Below, piece by piece: positions 7,548 to 18,072 of a stretch of DNA of 64,000 nucleotides (position 1 is the first letter of the stretch; every line of letters begins with the position of its first letter). The DNA lies in NCBI RefSeq assembly GCF_003751265.1, contig NZ_RJKN01000002.1, forward strand, positions 310,001-374,000. Direction: 5' to 3'. This stretch comes from Pseudokineococcus lusitanus (lineage in GTDB: Bacteria; Actinomycetota; Actinomycetes; Actinomycetales; Quadrisphaeraceae). Under the pieces are notes generated by a model. The model saw only the letters and a program-made list of their open reading frames with translations. It was not told where the DNA came from and searched no databases. Position numbers and translations under genes: made by a program.

Positions 7548-9539
7548 TCAGACGCCGCGCAGGTCGAGCACGAGCTCGTCGGGGGCGTCGTCGCCCAGCA
7601 CGACGGGGATGCCCCAGTCCTGCTGGTAGAGGTGGCAGGCGGCCCCGAGGAGGGCGTCGTCGTCCGCGCCGTCCGCGGGGGCGTCGCACGCCGCGGCCTG
7701 CGCCGACACGTGCAGGACCCCGCGGGTACCCGGCGTCCCGCGCAGCACGAGGTCGCGCCCGAGCTCCTCGCCGGCGCCGTCGCCCGCGGCGAGGAGGTCG
7801 GCGGGCGTGGCCGAGACGAGGACGCGGACGGGCGAGCCCCACCGGTCGTCGAGGTGCTGGCCGGTCGGCGGCGTGAAGCGGACGCGCAGCGCCACGGCGC
7901 CCGGGGCGAGCGGCGTCGGGGGGCGCTCGACGGACCCGGCCGACCCGCCGACGACGCGACCGGCGGTGAGCGGGAGCCGCAGCACCCGGTGCGCCCGGGA
8001 CTCCACGACGACGAGCTCGGCCGCCTCCCCCTCGCCGACGACGGCGACGCCCGTCGGCTCGGCGAGGTCGCCGACGAGGGTGGTGACGGCGCCCGTCGTC
8101 GGGTCGTAGCGGCGGACGGCGCCGTTGTAGGTGTCCGCCACCGCGACCGAGCCGTCGGGCAGCACCGCGCCGCCGAGCGGGTGCTGCAGGAGCGCGCCCC
8201 CGGCCTCGCCGTCGCGGTCGCCGAACTCGAAGAGCCCCGAGCCGACGACCGTCGTGACCCGGTAGCCGGGCGCCGCGACGGGCGCGGCGTTGGCCAGCCG
8301 GACGTCCTCGACGGCGTGCACCGACCGGTCCACGGGGGCGCCGGTGCGCTCGAGGCGGCGCAGCGCCGACGTCTCGCTGTCGACGACCCACAGCACCGCG
8401 CCGTCCGCCGAGGGCACGAGGCGCGAGGTCTGCGCGAACCAGGCCTGCTCGGCGTCGCCGTCGCGCAGGCCCTCGGCCGACGTGCCGGCGAGGACGCGCA
8501 CCGTCCCGTCCGCCGGCGCCGCGCCGGGCTCCAGCGCCCACAGCTGGTGGACGCCGGCCATGGCGACGACGACCTGGTCGTCCCACCACGCCACGTCCCA
8601 CGGCGTCGAGAGGTCCTGCCGGAGAGCCGGTCCCCCACCCTCACGGCGCCGGAGCTGGCGGCCGGTTCCCGCGAGCGTGACGACCTCGCCGCCGTCGGCG
8701 CCCAACCGGACCCCGCGGACGGCGTGGTTGACGGTGTCGGCGACGAGGACGTCGACCCCGGTGCGGGCGGCCACGTCCGCGGGCAGGAGGCACAGGCCCT
8801 GCGGCTCGGCGAAGCGCGCGGTCGCGGCGGGCCCGTCGACGAGACCGCGCCCGCCGCCGCCGACGGCGCGCCGGACGGTCCGCCCGTCCTCGTCGAGGAC
8901 GACGAGGCGGTGGTGACCGGTGTCGGACACGAGCAACCCGCCGCCGAGCCGCTCCGGCAGGGGCAGCACGCTGGACGGGAAGCGCAGGCCGTCGTCGTCG
9001 GCGTCCTCCGCCAGCGGCGTGAAGAGCCGCTCGCCGCGGACGAGCGTGCCGGCGGCCTCGTGCTCCGGGACGAGCTCCCCGAGCAGCCGCTCGAGCCCGT
9101 CCGCGTGCCCCTCGCCGGACAGCGACGCGACGACGTAGCCGGTCGGGTCGACGAGCACGAGCGTCGGCCAGGCGCGGGCCGCGTACGCCCGCCACGTCGT
9201 CATGTCCGCGTCGTCGAGGACGGGGTGGTGCACCTCGTAGCGGCGGACGGCGTCGTCGAGCACGCCCGGCTCGGCCTCGTGGGGGAACTTGGGCGAGTGC
9301 ACGCCGACGACGACGAGCTCGGCGGCCCAGCGCTCCTCGAGCCCGCGGAGCTCGTCGAGGACGTGGAGGCAGTTGACGCAGCAGCTCGTCCAGAAGTCGA
9401 GGAGGACGAAGCGCCCCCGCAGGTCCGCCAGCCGCAGCGCCCGCCCGTCGGTGCCGACCCACCGGCGGCCGACGAGCTCGGGCGCGCGGGTGCGGGGCGT
9501 GCGGGCGGCGGCGGACGGCGTGGCGGCGGACGTGCTCAC
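7548..9539 (-). CDS. Thioredoxin-like domain plus NHL-repeat protein (NHLRC2-like)
   Basis: 663 residues. The N-terminal ~160 residues form a thioredoxin/TlpA-like fold with the motif WTSCCVNCLH; the redox pair is Cys54-Cys57, with an extra Cys53. NHL beta-propeller repeats follow (about 180-530; for example GLLVSDTGHHRLVVLDEDGR, VLVADTVNHAVR, VAVADTYNGAVRRY). A beta-rich C-terminal domain of about 120 residues follows. This is the NHLRC2 architecture; its biochemical role is unsettled, probably redox-related. There is no signal peptide, so it is likely cytoplasmic. It converges on the LOV-phosphatase gene with only 24 bases between stops. Confidence 0.85.
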   Translation of the reverse strand: MSTSAATPSAAARTPRTRAPELVGRRWVGTDGRALRLADLRGRFVLLDFWTSCCVNCLHVLDELRGLEERWAAELVVVGVHSPKFPHEAEPGVLDDAVRRYEVHHPVLDDADMTTWRAYAARAWPTLVLVDPTGYVVASLSGEGHADGLERLLGELVPEHEAAGTLVRGERLFTPLAEDADDDGLRFPSSVLPLPERLGGGLLVSDTGHHRLVVLDEDGRTVRRAVGGGGRGLVDGPAATARFAEPQGLCLLPADVAARTGVDVLVADTVNHAVRGVRLGADGGEVVTLAGTGRQLRRREGGGPALRQDLSTPWDVAWWDDQVVVAMAGVHQLWALEPGAAPADGTVRVLAGTSAEGLRDGDAEQAWFAQTSRLVPSADGAVLWVVDSETSALRRLERTGAPVDRSVHAVEDVRLANAAPVAAPGYRVTTVVGSGLFEFGDRDGEAGGALLQHPLGGAVLPDGSVAVADTYNGAVRRYDPTTGAVTTLVGDLAEPTGVAVVGEGEAAELVVVESRAHRVLRLPLTAGRVVGGSAGSVERPPTPLAPGAVALRVRFTPPTGQHLDDRWGSPVRVLVSATPADLLAAGDGAGEELGRDLVLRGTPGTRGVLHVSAQAAACDAPADGADDDALLGAACHLYQQDWGIPVVLGDDAPDELVLDLRGV

Positions 9540-9596
9540 GGCGCCATCCTCCCCCGCCCGCGACCCGCCCCCCGCCGCCCCTCCGCCGCGGGGCGG

Positions 9597-11789
9597 TCAG
9601 ACGTGGTCCGGCTGGACCCAGTCCTTCCCGAGCACGTGCTGGTCGAGGAAGCCGACGACCGTCTGGTACCAGGTGACGGCGCCGCCGGGCCGGAGCACCC
9701 AGTGGTTCTCGTCGGGGTAGTAGAGGAAGCGGTGGGGCGAGGAGCCGTCCTCGGCCTCGCTGCGGGACAGCAGGTCCCACCACAGACGGAGGCCCTCGCC
9801 GACGGGCACCCGGTAGTCCTTGTCGCCGTGGACGACGAGGACCGGCGTGGTGATCGCGTCGGCGTGCCGGTGCGGGCTGTTCTCCTCCGCCACCTGCGGC
9901 GTCATCTCGCGCGCCCAGAAGAAGCCGGCGTCCGTCGTGCCGGCGAACTGGTCGAGCGCCCAGAGGCTCGCGTGCGTGACGACGGCGTCGAAGCGGTCGG
10001 TGTGCCCCGCGACCCAGTTGGCCATGTAGCCGCCGAAGGACCCGCCCAGCGCGGCCGTCCGGGTGCCGTCGACGTCGTCGCGCGCCACGGCGCCGTCGAC
10101 GGCGGCGAGGAGGTCGGTGTACGGCTCGCGGCCCCACCGGCCCCAGCCGCGGTCGACGAAGGCCTGGCCGTAGCCGGTCGACAACGCCGGGTCCGGCAGC
10201 AGCACCGCGTAGCCGCGGGACACGAGCAGCCACGGGTTCCACCGCCAGGACCAGGCGTTGGACGAGGCCAGCGGGCCGCCGTGGATGAACGTCGCGAGCG
10301 GCGCGGGGTGCTCGGCGTCGGCGCCGTGGGGCAGGCAGAGCCAGCTGCGCACCGTCGTGCCGTCCGGCGCGGTCGCGCTGACGTCCTCGAGCCGCCCGGG
10401 CAGCGCGAGCGGGGGCACGGGCGTCGGCAGGTGCTCGACCGTCCCGGCCGCGCCGGCGGGGCCGTCCTCGAGCCGGACCCGCACCGGGGCGGGCGCGGCG
10501 TCGTAGGCCGACCGCAGGGCGTAGGCCCAGCCGTCGGGGGTCACGCGGGCGCCCGCGTAGGCGCCGTGGTCGGCGGTGAGGCGCCGGACGTCGCCCGTGG
10601 CGGAGTCGACGAGGAAGAGCGGGCCGGCACCGCCCTCGTCGGCCTCGACGACGAGGTGCCGGCCGTCGGCGGTCCAGGAGACCGCGTCGGGCCAGCGGTC
10701 CCAGCCGCTCGTGAGGTGGCGGAGCGGCCCGGCGCCGGTGACGACGCCGTCGGCGTCCCGGCGGAGCTCGGCCGTGGCCACCCAGTGCGAGGTCGCGCGG
10801 TCCGCCGTGCCCACGCGGCTGACGACGAGGGCGACGGTGCCGCCGTCGGGGCTCACCCGCGCGCCCCGGTGCTCGAGGTCGCGCTCGTCCGCGAGCGTCG
10901 TGCGCCGCCCCGTGGCGACGTCGACGGCCACGAGGGTGTCGGACTGCTCGCCGTGCGCCCGGGGCACGACCCACGTGCCGACGGCGGTGCGCCCGTCGTC
11001 CGTGAGGGTCCAGCCGGTGTCCTCGAGCCCCGCACCGACGTGGCCGGTGAGGTCGCGCAGCTCGAGCCGCGGCTCCTCGGCGCCGACCTCGCCGGGCGCG
11101 GCCGCCAGCGGCTCCGCGGCGAGCAGGCGCGGGCGGGCGGGACCGAGGTCGGCGTCCCAGAAGCGGACCGGCGTGGCGGTGTGGAGGACGGCGCTGACGC
11201 CCGCCTCCGTGCGGGCGCGCCGCTCGTCGGCGTCGTCCCCGTCCCGCCCGGCGGCCGGCATCGTCGAGGACGTCAGCAGCAGCGTGCCCGCGGTGCGCGC
11301 CACGGCCTCGACGGCGACGCCGCCGGGCCGGGTCGCCACGAGCCGCGCCTCCCCGCCCGCCGCGGGCAGCGCCCACAGGGCCGGGGGCGCGTCGTCGTCC
11401 CCGCCGCCGCCCGCGGGCCGGCCGGGCGCCGTCGTGTCGGCGGGCCCCGGGTCGCTGCCCGGGTCCGGCGCCGGGGCGCCGCCCGCGCGCCCCGGCACGA
11501 CCGGCGCGGGGCGACGGGCGGTGAAGAGCAGGTCCCCCTGCGGCGTCCACACGGGCGCGGCCTCGCCGGTGCCGCCGCGCGTGAGCCGTCGGCACGGCCC
11601 GCCGTCCAGCGGCGACTCCCAGAGGCTCGTCGCGTAGCCGGTGCCCTCGCCGTCGAGCGTGACGACGGCGAGCGCGAGGCGCCGCCCGTCCGGGCTGACC
11701 GCGAGGCCGCTCACCCGCGGCTGCGCGACGTACGCGTGGAGGTCGTGCAACGGGTCCGGGCCGGGCGTCGTCCGTGCGTCAGGGGTCAC
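9597..11789 (-). CDS. Prolyl oligopeptidase family (S9) serine peptidase
   Basis: 730 residues. The N-terminal ~430 residues are a WD40-like propeller (repeated SPDG and TPDG turns). The C-terminal alpha/beta-hydrolase domain has the nucleophile motif GGSFGGY (Ser about 584), an Asp in HGDKDYRVPVGEG and the catalytic His in DENHWVL. Members cleave short peptides or acyl-peptides (acylaminoacyl-peptidase type). No signal peptide is visible, which suggests an intracellular enzyme. The GTG start is the natural N-terminus. It is 57 bases from the thioredoxin-NHL gene, on the same strand. Confidence 0.92.
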   Translation of the reverse strand: MTPDARTTPGPDPLHDLHAYVAQPRVSGLAVSPDGRRLALAVVTLDGEGTGYATSLWESPLDGGPCRRLTRGGTGEAAPVWTPQGDLLFTARRPAPVVPGRAGGAPAPDPGSDPGPADTTAPGRPAGGGGDDDAPPALWALPAAGGEARLVATRPGGVAVEAVARTAGTLLLTSSTMPAAGRDGDDADERRARTEAGVSAVLHTATPVRFWDADLGPARPRLLAAEPLAAAPGEVGAEEPRLELRDLTGHVGAGLEDTGWTLTDDGRTAVGTWVVPRAHGEQSDTLVAVDVATGRRTTLADERDLEHRGARVSPDGGTVALVVSRVGTADRATSHWVATAELRRDADGVVTGAGPLRHLTSGWDRWPDAVSWTADGRHLVVEADEGGAGPLFLVDSATGDVRRLTADHGAYAGARVTPDGWAYALRSAYDAAPAPVRVRLEDGPAGAAGTVEHLPTPVPPLALPGRLEDVSATAPDGTTVRSWLCLPHGADAEHPAPLATFIHGGPLASSNAWSWRWNPWLLVSRGYAVLLPDPALSTGYGQAFVDRGWGRWGREPYTDLLAAVDGAVARDDVDGTRTAALGGSFGGYMANWVAGHTDRFDAVVTHASLWALDQFAGTTDAGFFWAREMTPQVAEENSPHRHADAITTPVLVVHGDKDYRVPVGEGLRLWWDLLSRSEAEDGSSPHRFLYYPDENHWVLRPGGAVTWYQTVVGFLDQHVLGKDWVQPDHV

Positions 11790-11844
11790 GGCACCGTGCT
11801 ACCACGCGGCGGGCGCCGCGCAGGGGCGGCGGTCGCCCTGCGGG

Positions 11845-13887
11845 TCAGGGGCGGCCGCGGCCCTTCTCGGCGAGCATCGCGTTGTACGCGGTGAGGTCGG
11901 CGTCGCCGTCGCGGTCGGCGGCCCGGTCCCGGCGCCGCTGCTCCCGCTCGTCGCTGCGCGACCACTGGACGGCCACGACGACGAGCAGGACGACGGTCGG
12001 CAGCTCCCCGAGGCCCCAGGCGATGCTGCCGCCCGTGCGCTGGTCGGCGAGGGCGTCGATGCCCCAGCCGGTCGAGGAGAACCAGCTCTGGGCGAGCAGC
12101 GCCTCGCTCGAGATGATGGAGATCCCGAAGAAGGCGTGGAACGCCATCGTCGCGAAGAGCAGGACGAGGCGGAGCGGGTAGCCGAGCCGCGGCGGCCCCG
12201 GGTCGACCCCCACGAGCGCGTTGGTGAAGAGGAAGCCCACGCCCACGAAGTGGGCCGTCATGAGCAGGTGCCCGACGTGGGTGGACAGCGCCAGCTCGAA
12301 CAGCGGCGTGTAGTAGAAGACGATCAGGCTGCCCGCGAAGAGCACCGCCGCGACGACGGGGTGGGACACGAAGCGGGCCCACCGCGACTCGACGAGCACG
12401 AGGAGCCACTCCCGCGGCCCCCGGGAGCCGTCCCGACGGCGCGGCAGCGAGCGGAGCGCGAGGGTGACCGGCGCGCCGAGCACGAGCCCGATGGGCACGA
12501 GCATCGACAGCGTCATGTGCTGGAGCATGTGCGCGCTGAAGACGGTGCGGCCGTACGCGGCCGGGGCGCCGCTCGTGAGGTAGGCCAGCAGCGCGGCGCC
12601 GAGGAGGAAGGCGACGGTGCGCCCGACCGGCCACCGGTCGCCGCGACGCCGCAGGGCGAGGACGCCGCGGACGTAGGCCAGGGCGAGGGCGATCGCGACG
12701 CCGAGCCAGAGCACGTCCGGCTGCCACTGGGTGAGGACGCTCGAGGGGCGGAAGGGCTCCGGCAGCAGCTCGCCGGTGAGGTACTCCGCCGGCGTCGGCG
12801 CGGGCGGCAGCTCCTGCGGCACGGGGGGCGGCGTCAGCGACAGGGCCGCGGCGACGCCGAGGACGCCGCCGACGAGGACGACCTCCCCCGCGACGAGGCG
12901 CCAGAAGGGGCCTCGCACGCGGTCGCCGGCGGTGGCGCGGGCGTCGAGGGTCGCGAGCAGCGAGCGCCGGTGAAGGTACCCGGCGACGCCGAGGACGACG
13001 CTCGCGACCGTCTTGACGAGGACGAGGCGGCCGTAGCCGGTGCCGAGCAGGTCGCCGAGGCCCGCGACCCGCAGCGACGCGTTGAGGACGCCGGAGACGA
13101 CGACGAGGGCGAAGCCGACCCCGGCGAGGGTCGAGAAGCGGCGCGCGACGACGGGCAGCTCGGGGCCGAGGCGGCGGGCCGTGGCCACGAGCGCCATGAG
13201 CCCGCCGATCCACACGGCGACGCCCAGCACGTGCAGGCCCCAGGAGCTGACGGCCGTCTCGTGGCCGCTCGTGCCGGTGGAGTGCGCGTTGAGCGCCAGC
13301 GGCGCGAGGGCGAGGACGGCGAGCGCCGCCGTCCAGCCCGCCCCGGCCGGGGTGCGGACGCCGACGGCGGCCGTGGCGACGAGCGCGACGACGACGGCGG
13401 AGACGAGCAGGGCCTGGCCCTGGCCGATCTGCGTCGCGACGACGGCGAGCTGGCTGCCGAAGGTCGGGTCGGACAGGGCCGTGCCGGAGAGGTTGGCGGC
13501 GGTGAGGACGAGGACGGCGAGGCTCGCCGGCGTCCACACGAGGGAGCCGACCATCCCGGCGCGCAGCGCCGCCTGCCAGGACGGGGCCCTCGCCGGCACC
13601 ACCCCCGCGGCGAGGACGAGGCCGCCGATCGTCACGGCGAGCGCGAGGTCGCGGACGACGACGGCGAGCGGGAGGCCGTAGCGGACGACGGCGCCCGGGT
13701 CGCGGACGAGGTCCGGCTCGGCGGCCCCGCCCTCGGCGAGCGCCCAGAGGAGGCCGGCGACGGCGACGACGGGCGTGAGGACCACGACGGCGAGCCACCA
13801 GCGCGGGAGGGGGCCCGTGGGCCCGTCCGCGGGCGTGCGCGTTGCGTCGTCGTCCCGCCGCGCCCTCGGCGCCGTCCCTGCGCTCAC
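11845..13887 (-). CDS. CopD-CtaG fusion: copper import/resistance and cytochrome oxidase assembly membrane protein
   Basis: 680 residues from a GTG at 13887. The open frame extends upstream to 14202, but that would overlap the divergent trehalose gene and adds only low-complexity residues. The N-terminal half has about eight membrane helices with a CopD-type core (NAHSTGTSGHET, then a WIGGL segment). The C-terminal half is a caa3-type CtaG domain with HMLQHMTLSMLVPIG and a LLMTAHFVGVGFL helix. This bifunctional fusion is typical of actinobacteria and is thought to handle copper for the CuA/CuB sites of cytochrome oxidase. A charged cytoplasmic tail of about 35 residues ends the protein. Confidence 0.9.
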   Translation of the reverse strand: MSAGTAPRARRDDDATRTPADGPTGPLPRWWLAVVVLTPVVAVAGLLWALAEGGAAEPDLVRDPGAVVRYGLPLAVVVRDLALAVTIGGLVLAAGVVPARAPSWQAALRAGMVGSLVWTPASLAVLVLTAANLSGTALSDPTFGSQLAVVATQIGQGQALLVSAVVVALVATAAVGVRTPAGAGWTAALAVLALAPLALNAHSTGTSGHETAVSSWGLHVLGVAVWIGGLMALVATARRLGPELPVVARRFSTLAGVGFALVVVSGVLNASLRVAGLGDLLGTGYGRLVLVKTVASVVLGVAGYLHRRSLLATLDARATAGDRVRGPFWRLVAGEVVLVGGVLGVAAALSLTPPPVPQELPPAPTPAEYLTGELLPEPFRPSSVLTQWQPDVLWLGVAIALALAYVRGVLALRRRGDRWPVGRTVAFLLGAALLAYLTSGAPAAYGRTVFSAHMLQHMTLSMLVPIGLVLGAPVTLALRSLPRRRDGSRGPREWLLVLVESRWARFVSHPVVAAVLFAGSLIVFYYTPLFELALSTHVGHLLMTAHFVGVGFLFTNALVGVDPGPPRLGYPLRLVLLFATMAFHAFFGISIISSEALLAQSWFSSTGWGIDALADQRTGGSIAWGLGELPTVVLLVVVAVQWSRSDEREQRRRDRAADRDGDADLTAYNAMLAEKGRGRP

Positions 13888-13976
13888 CGCACGAGGGTAG
13901 GCGCCCCCGGCGTCGTCCCGGTCGGCGGCCGCGCCCCGGACCTCCCGCCTCGCCGTGCCCGGACGGCAGGGATCTG

Positions 13977-13982
13977 TACGGT
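13977..13982 (+). promoter_or_regulatory. -10 element of the trehalose cluster (leaderless)
   Basis: TACGGT lies 8 bases before the GTG at 13991, so transcription would begin at or very near the start codon. This supports 13991 rather than the upstream GTG at 13955 as the start. No convincing -35 is visible. Confidence 0.45.
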
Positions 13983-13990
13983 CGTCCCTC

Positions 13991-16933
13991 GTGAGCGAGG
14001 CGTCGGCGGCTGCCCCTGCGGACCAGGAGATCGTGGAGCTCCCGGCTCCGCCGCAACTCCCCGAGGGGGAGCCGGTGGCCGGGCCCTGGCGGACCCGTGC
14101 CGTCACCGACCTGCTGGACCGGCTGGAGCGCGCCGCGGGGACCGTGCGCGGCCGGCCGCGGGTCGTCGCCGTCGACGGCCGCGGTGGCGGCGGGAAGTCC
14201 ACGACGGCCGCGCGGCTCGCCGCCGCGGCCCCGCAGGCGGTCGTCGTCGCCGCCGACGACGTCGCCTGGCACCACTCCTTCTTCGGGTGGACCGACCTCC
14301 TCGCCGAGGGCGTCCTGCGCCCCGCGCGCGAGGGGCGCGCCGTGTCCTACCGGCCGCCGGCGTGGGAGGCCCGCGGCCGCGAGGGGGCGATCGAGGTGCC
14401 GGCGGGGACGCAGTGGGTCTTCGTCGAGGGCGTCGGCTCCGCCCGGCGCGAGCTGGACGGCGTCGTGGACGCGGTCGTGTGGGTGCAGTCCGACGCCGAC
14501 GAGGCCGAGCGGCTCGGGCTCGCGCGCGACGTCGCCCACGGGCAGAACGGCGACGCGGCGCAGAGCGAGGCCTTCTGGCACGAGTGGCAGGCCGAGGAGC
14601 TGCCCTTCCTCGCCGACCAGCAGCCCTGGACCCGCGCGGCCGTCGTCGTCGGCGGCGTCGGCCTCCCCGACGTCGAGGAGGGGCGCGTCCTCGTGGCCGA
14701 CGGCCCCCTCGTCGCCGAGCAGGCCCCGCCGGCGGCGCACGACGCCCCGGAGATCACCTACGACGAGCAGCGCTACCCCGCCCGCCCCCGGCGGCTCCGG
14801 CCGCGCGCGCAGCTCGAGGGCGGCCGCCGCCGGCGCACCCCGCGCCACCGCGAGGCCGACGGCTCGAACCCGGCGTACGTCGACTGGCTCGTCCAGCAGT
14901 CGATGCTCGCCGACGCCGAGCACCTGAGCCGCCAGCTGACGGGCAGCCCGGCCATGTGGCGCAACCCCTACGCCCGCCCCGACGCGCGGCGGGCGGTCGC
15001 CGCCACCTCGGTGTGGTTCAACGCCTACCCGATCTCCCTCATCACGCGGCCCGGCGAGTCCTTCCTCGCGGCGGTCGGCGGCGAGCAGCTGTGGGAGGCG
15101 TTCCAGGCCATCGGGATCGACGGGATCCACACCGGCCCGGTCAAGCGGGCGGGCGGGCTGACCGGCTGGGAGGAGACGCCGAGCGTCGACGGCCACTTCG
15201 ACCGGGTCAGCACCCAGATCGACCCGGCCTTCGGCACCGAGGAGGAGTTCCGGGCGCTGTGCGAGGTCGCGGACGCCCACGGCGGCTCCGTCATCGACGA
15301 CATCGTCCCGGGCCACACCGGCAAGGGCGCCGACTTCCGCCTCGCCGAGATGGCCCACGGGGACTACCCGGGGATCTACCACATGGTCGAGATCCCCGAG
15401 CCGAGCTGGCACCTGCTGCCCGACGTCCCGGCCGGCCGCGACGCGGTCAACCTCGACGCGGCGACGGAGGCCCGGCTGGCCGCCGAGGGCTTCATCATCG
15501 GGGCGCTGCAGCGCGTGATCTTCTACGCGCCGGGCGTCAAGGAGACCAACTGGAGCGCCACCGGGCCGGTGGTCGGCGTCGACGGCGTCACGCGCCGCTG
15601 GGTCTACCTCCACTACTTCAAGCAGGGCCAGCCGTCGATCAACTGGCTGGACCCCACCTTCGCGGGCATGCGCCTGGTCATCGGCGACGCGCTGCACAGC
15701 CTCGCCGAGCTCGGCACGAGCGCCCTGCGGCTGGACGCCAACGGCTTCCTCGGCGTCGAGCGCTCCTCCGAGGGCTCCCCGGCGTGGTCCGAGGGGCACC
15801 CGCTCTCGCAGGCCGCGAACCACGTCATCGCCAGCACCGTCCGCAAGGTCGGCGGCTTCACGTTCCAGGAGCTCAACCTCGGGATCGAGGACATCCGCGA
15901 CACCGGGGCGGTCGGCGCTGACCTGTCCTACGACTTCGTCAACCGGCCCGCGTACCACCACGCCCTCGCCACGGGCGACGCCGAGTTCCTGCGCCTCACG
16001 CTGCGGACGTCGCTGCGGCTCGGGGTGGACCCGGCGACGCTCGTCCACGGCCTGCAGAACCACGACGAGCTGACCTACGAGCTCGTCCACTGGGCGACGG
16101 CGCACGCCACCGACACCTACGAGTTCCGCGGCCGCGAGGTCACCGGCGACGAGCTCGCCCGGACCGTCCGCGCCGACCTCCTCGAGGCGCTCACGGGCCC
16201 CGCGTCCGACTACAACCGCGTCTTCACGACGAACGGCATCGCCTGCACCTCGACGTCGGTCATCGCGGCCACCCGCGGCCACACGACGCTGGACAGCATC
16301 GGCGACGACGACGTCGAGATGATCCGGCGCGCGCACCTGCTCCTGGCGATGTTCAACGCCTGGCAGCCGGGCGTCTTCGTCCTCTCGGGCTGGGACCTCA
16401 CCGGCATGCTCACCGTGCCGGAGGAGCAGGTCCGCGCCCTCACCGAGACGGGCGACACCCGCTGGGTGGAGCGGGGCGCCCACGACCTGCTCGACGTCGC
16501 CCCCGAGGCGACGACGTCGGCCAGCGGCATGCCGCGCGGCCGGTCGCTCTACGGCCCGCTGCCGCAGCAGCTCGAGCAGGCGGACTCCTTCGCCACCCGG
16601 CTCTCCGGGCTGCTCGCCCTGCGTGCGCAGCACCACCTCGCCACGGCGACCCAGGTCGACGTCCCCGACGTCGCCCACCCGGGGATGCTCGTCATGGTCC
16701 ACCGCCTCGACGGCGGTGACGCCTCGCTGACCTCGGCCACCATCCAGGTCACCGTCCTCAACTTCACCGGCGAGCGCGTCGAGGGCACCGTCCGCTCGGA
16801 CACCTTCGTCCCGCGCGCCGCCGTGGTCGACGCCCGCGACGGCGGCGAGGTCGGCTGGGTCGACGACCTGCACAGCTTCAGCGTCTGGCTCAGCCCCTAC
16901 AGCGGGCTCTTCCTGCTCATCCACCCGAGCTGA
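13991..16933 (+). CDS. treS: Trehalose synthase (GH13_33-like) with N-terminal P-loop kinase-like domain
   Basis: 980 residues in one uninterrupted frame. Residues ~30-230 are a uridine-kinase-like P-loop NTPase with Walker [10 protein letters not shown] (Lys69). A basic linker (about 260-290) leads into a GH13 enzyme from about residue 295 that closely recalls Pseudomonas stutzeri-type trehalose synthase (maltose alpha-D-glucosyltransferase): [35 protein letters not shown]. The nucleophile Asp582 is in [10 protein letters not shown], the general acid Glu in FTFQELNLG, and the His-Asp pair in QNHDEL. Expected reaction: interconversion of maltose and trehalose in the cytoplasm. It leads an operon with an oxidoreductase and ThuA. 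What the kinase-like domain phosphorylates is unknown. The subfamily call is from memory of family sequences. Confidence 0.85.
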   Translation: MSEASAAAPADQEIVELPAPPQLPEGEPVAGPWRTRAVTDLLDRLERAAGTVRGRPRVVAVDGRGGGGKSTTAARLAAAAPQAVVVAADDVAWHHSFFGWTDLLAEGVLRPAREGRAVSYRPPAWEARGREGAIEVPAGTQWVFVEGVGSARRELDGVVDAVVWVQSDADEAERLGLARDVAHGQNGDAAQSEAFWHEWQAEELPFLADQQPWTRAAVVVGGVGLPDVEEGRVLVADGPLVAEQAPPAAHDAPEITYDEQRYPARPRRLRPRAQLEGGRRRRTPRHREADGSNPAYVDWLVQQSMLADAEHLSRQLTGSPAMWRNPYARPDARRAVAATSVWFNAYPISLITRPGESFLAAVGGEQLWEAFQAIGIDGIHTGPVKRAGGLTGWEETPSVDGHFDRVSTQIDPAFGTEEEFRALCEVADAHGGSVIDDIVPGHTGKGADFRLAEMAHGDYPGIYHMVEIPEPSWHLLPDVPAGRDAVNLDAATEARLAAEGFIIGALQRVIFYAPGVKETNWSATGPVVGVDGVTRRWVYLHYFKQGQPSINWLDPTFAGMRLVIGDALHSLAELGTSALRLDANGFLGVERSSEGSPAWSEGHPLSQAANHVIASTVRKVGGFTFQELNLGIEDIRDTGAVGADLSYDFVNRPAYHHALATGDAEFLRLTLRTSLRLGVDPATLVHGLQNHDELTYELVHWATAHATDTYEFRGREVTGDELARTVRADLLEALTGPASDYNRVFTTNGIACTSTSVIAATRGHTTLDSIGDDDVEMIRRAHLLLAMFNAWQPGVFVLSGWDLTGMLTVPEEQVRALTETGDTRWVERGAHDLLDVAPEATTSASGMPRGRSLYGPLPQQLEQADSFATRLSGLLALRAQHHLATATQVDVPDVAHPGMLVMVHRLDGGDASLTSATIQVTVLNFTGERVEGTVRSDTFVPRAAVVDARDGGEVGWVDDLHSFSVWLSPYSGLFLLIHPS

Positions 16934-16962
16934 CCCCGCCCGCCCCCACCCGGAGGAGCCCC

Positions 16963-18072
16963 GTGAGCACCGCGACGTCGTCCCGCCCGTCCGAGGAGCC
17001 GGTGCGGCTCGTCCACGTGGGGCTCGGGGACTGGGGCACCAACTGGGAGCGGCACGCGATCCCGCCGGTCCCCGAGGTGGACCGGGTCGCCCTCGTCGAC
17101 CCCCACGAGCCGACGCTGCGGGCCGCGCAGGAGACCTTCGGCGTCCCCGACGCGGCGTGCTTCACCTCGCTCGACGCGGCGCTCGGGGCCGTCCGCGCGG
17201 ACGCGGTGCTGCTGACGACGCCGATGACGACCCACGTCCCCTTCGCCCTCGAGGCGCTGGCGGCCGGCGCGCACGTGCTCGTGGAGAAGCCCTTCGCGGG
17301 CACGGTCGCCGAGGCGCGGGAGGCCGTCGAGGTCGCCGAGCGAGCGGGCCTCACCCTCCAGGTGAGCCAGAACTACCGCTCCTACCCGGCCCCGCAGGAG
17401 GCCCGGCGGCTCCTGCGCGCCGGTGCCGTGGGCGAGCTGTCGGCCGTCGCGGTCGACTTCCGCCGCTGGGACCACGACGCGCCCGCGGGCGCGTCGCGGC
17501 ACTACGACTTCCCGCACCCCCTGCTCTTCGACATGGCGATCCACCACGTCGACCTCCTGCGGATGATCACCGGCCGCGACGCCGTCGAGGTGTACGCGAA
17601 GGTCATGGACCCGCCGTGGAGCCGGTACCGCGAGGAGGCGTCGGCCGCGCTGACCGTCGAGATGACCGGCGGCCTCGTCGTCAGCTACCGCGGCAGCTGG
17701 GTCAGCCGGGCCCCGCAGACCGCGTGGGCGGGCCGGTGGAGCCTCGAGGGCAGCGACGGGCACCTGGCCTTCACGAGCCGCGGGGGCGAGGGGCCGGACG
17801 ACGACGAGCTCGAGCTGACGACCGCCACCGGGCCGGGCGCGGGGGAGCCGCGGCGGGTCGAGCTGGCGCGGCCGGCGCTGTGGGGCCGCTCCGCCGGGCT
17901 GCGCGCCTTCGCGGCGGCCGTCCGCGGCGGCCCCGCCCCCGAGACGACGGGACGGGACAACCTCGGGAGCGTGGCCCTCATGGAGGCCGCCGCCCGCTCC
18001 GCCGCGAGCGGTCGCGTCGAGGCCGTCGAGCAGGTCGGGCAGGTCCAGCGGGTGCAGGAGGAGCAGGCGTGA
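16963..18072 (+). CDS. Gfo/Idh/MocA-family NAD(P)-dependent sugar oxidoreductase (ThuB-like context)
   Basis: 369 residues. The N-terminal Rossmann fold begins [19 protein letters not shown], and the family EKPF motif appears in [11 protein letters not shown] near residue 110. The C-terminal substrate domain has [12 protein letters not shown]. The GTG has a GGAGGAG ribosome-binding site and lies 29 bases after treS. The stop overlaps thuA (GTGA). In rhizobia ThuB, of this family, oxidises trehalose to 3-ketotrehalose; the neighbours here suggest a similar disaccharide substrate. That is inference from context. Confidence 0.9.
   Translation: MSTATSSRPSEEPVRLVHVGLGDWGTNWERHAIPPVPEVDRVALVDPHEPTLRAAQETFGVPDAACFTSLDAALGAVRADAVLLTTPMTTHVPFALEALAAGAHVLVEKPFAGTVAEAREAVEVAERAGLTLQVSQNYRSYPAPQEARRLLRAGAVGELSAVAVDFRRWDHDAPAGASRHYDFPHPLLFDMAIHHVDLLRMITGRDAVEVYAKVMDPPWSRYREEASAALTVEMTGGLVVSYRGSWVSRAPQTAWAGRWSLEGSDGHLAFTSRGGEGPDDDELELTTATGPGAGEPRRVELARPALWGRSAGLRAFAAAVRGGPAPETTGRDNLGSVALMEAAARSAASGRVEAVEQVGQVQRVQEEQA

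Noticed and set aside
7632-11894. 1420-codon plus-strand open frame
   Set aside because: It is antisense to the thioredoxin-NHL and S9 peptidase genes, both of which have clear catalytic motifs. No recognisable fold.
13888-14202. N-terminal extension of the CopD-CtaG gene
   Set aside because: It would overlap the divergent trehalose gene and its promoter and adds only low-complexity residues before the membrane domain.
11641-16924. Very long open frames on both strands across the CtaG and trehalose genes
   Set aside because: They are reverse-frame shadows; the real genes are defined by CopD/CtaG, P-loop and GH13 motifs.
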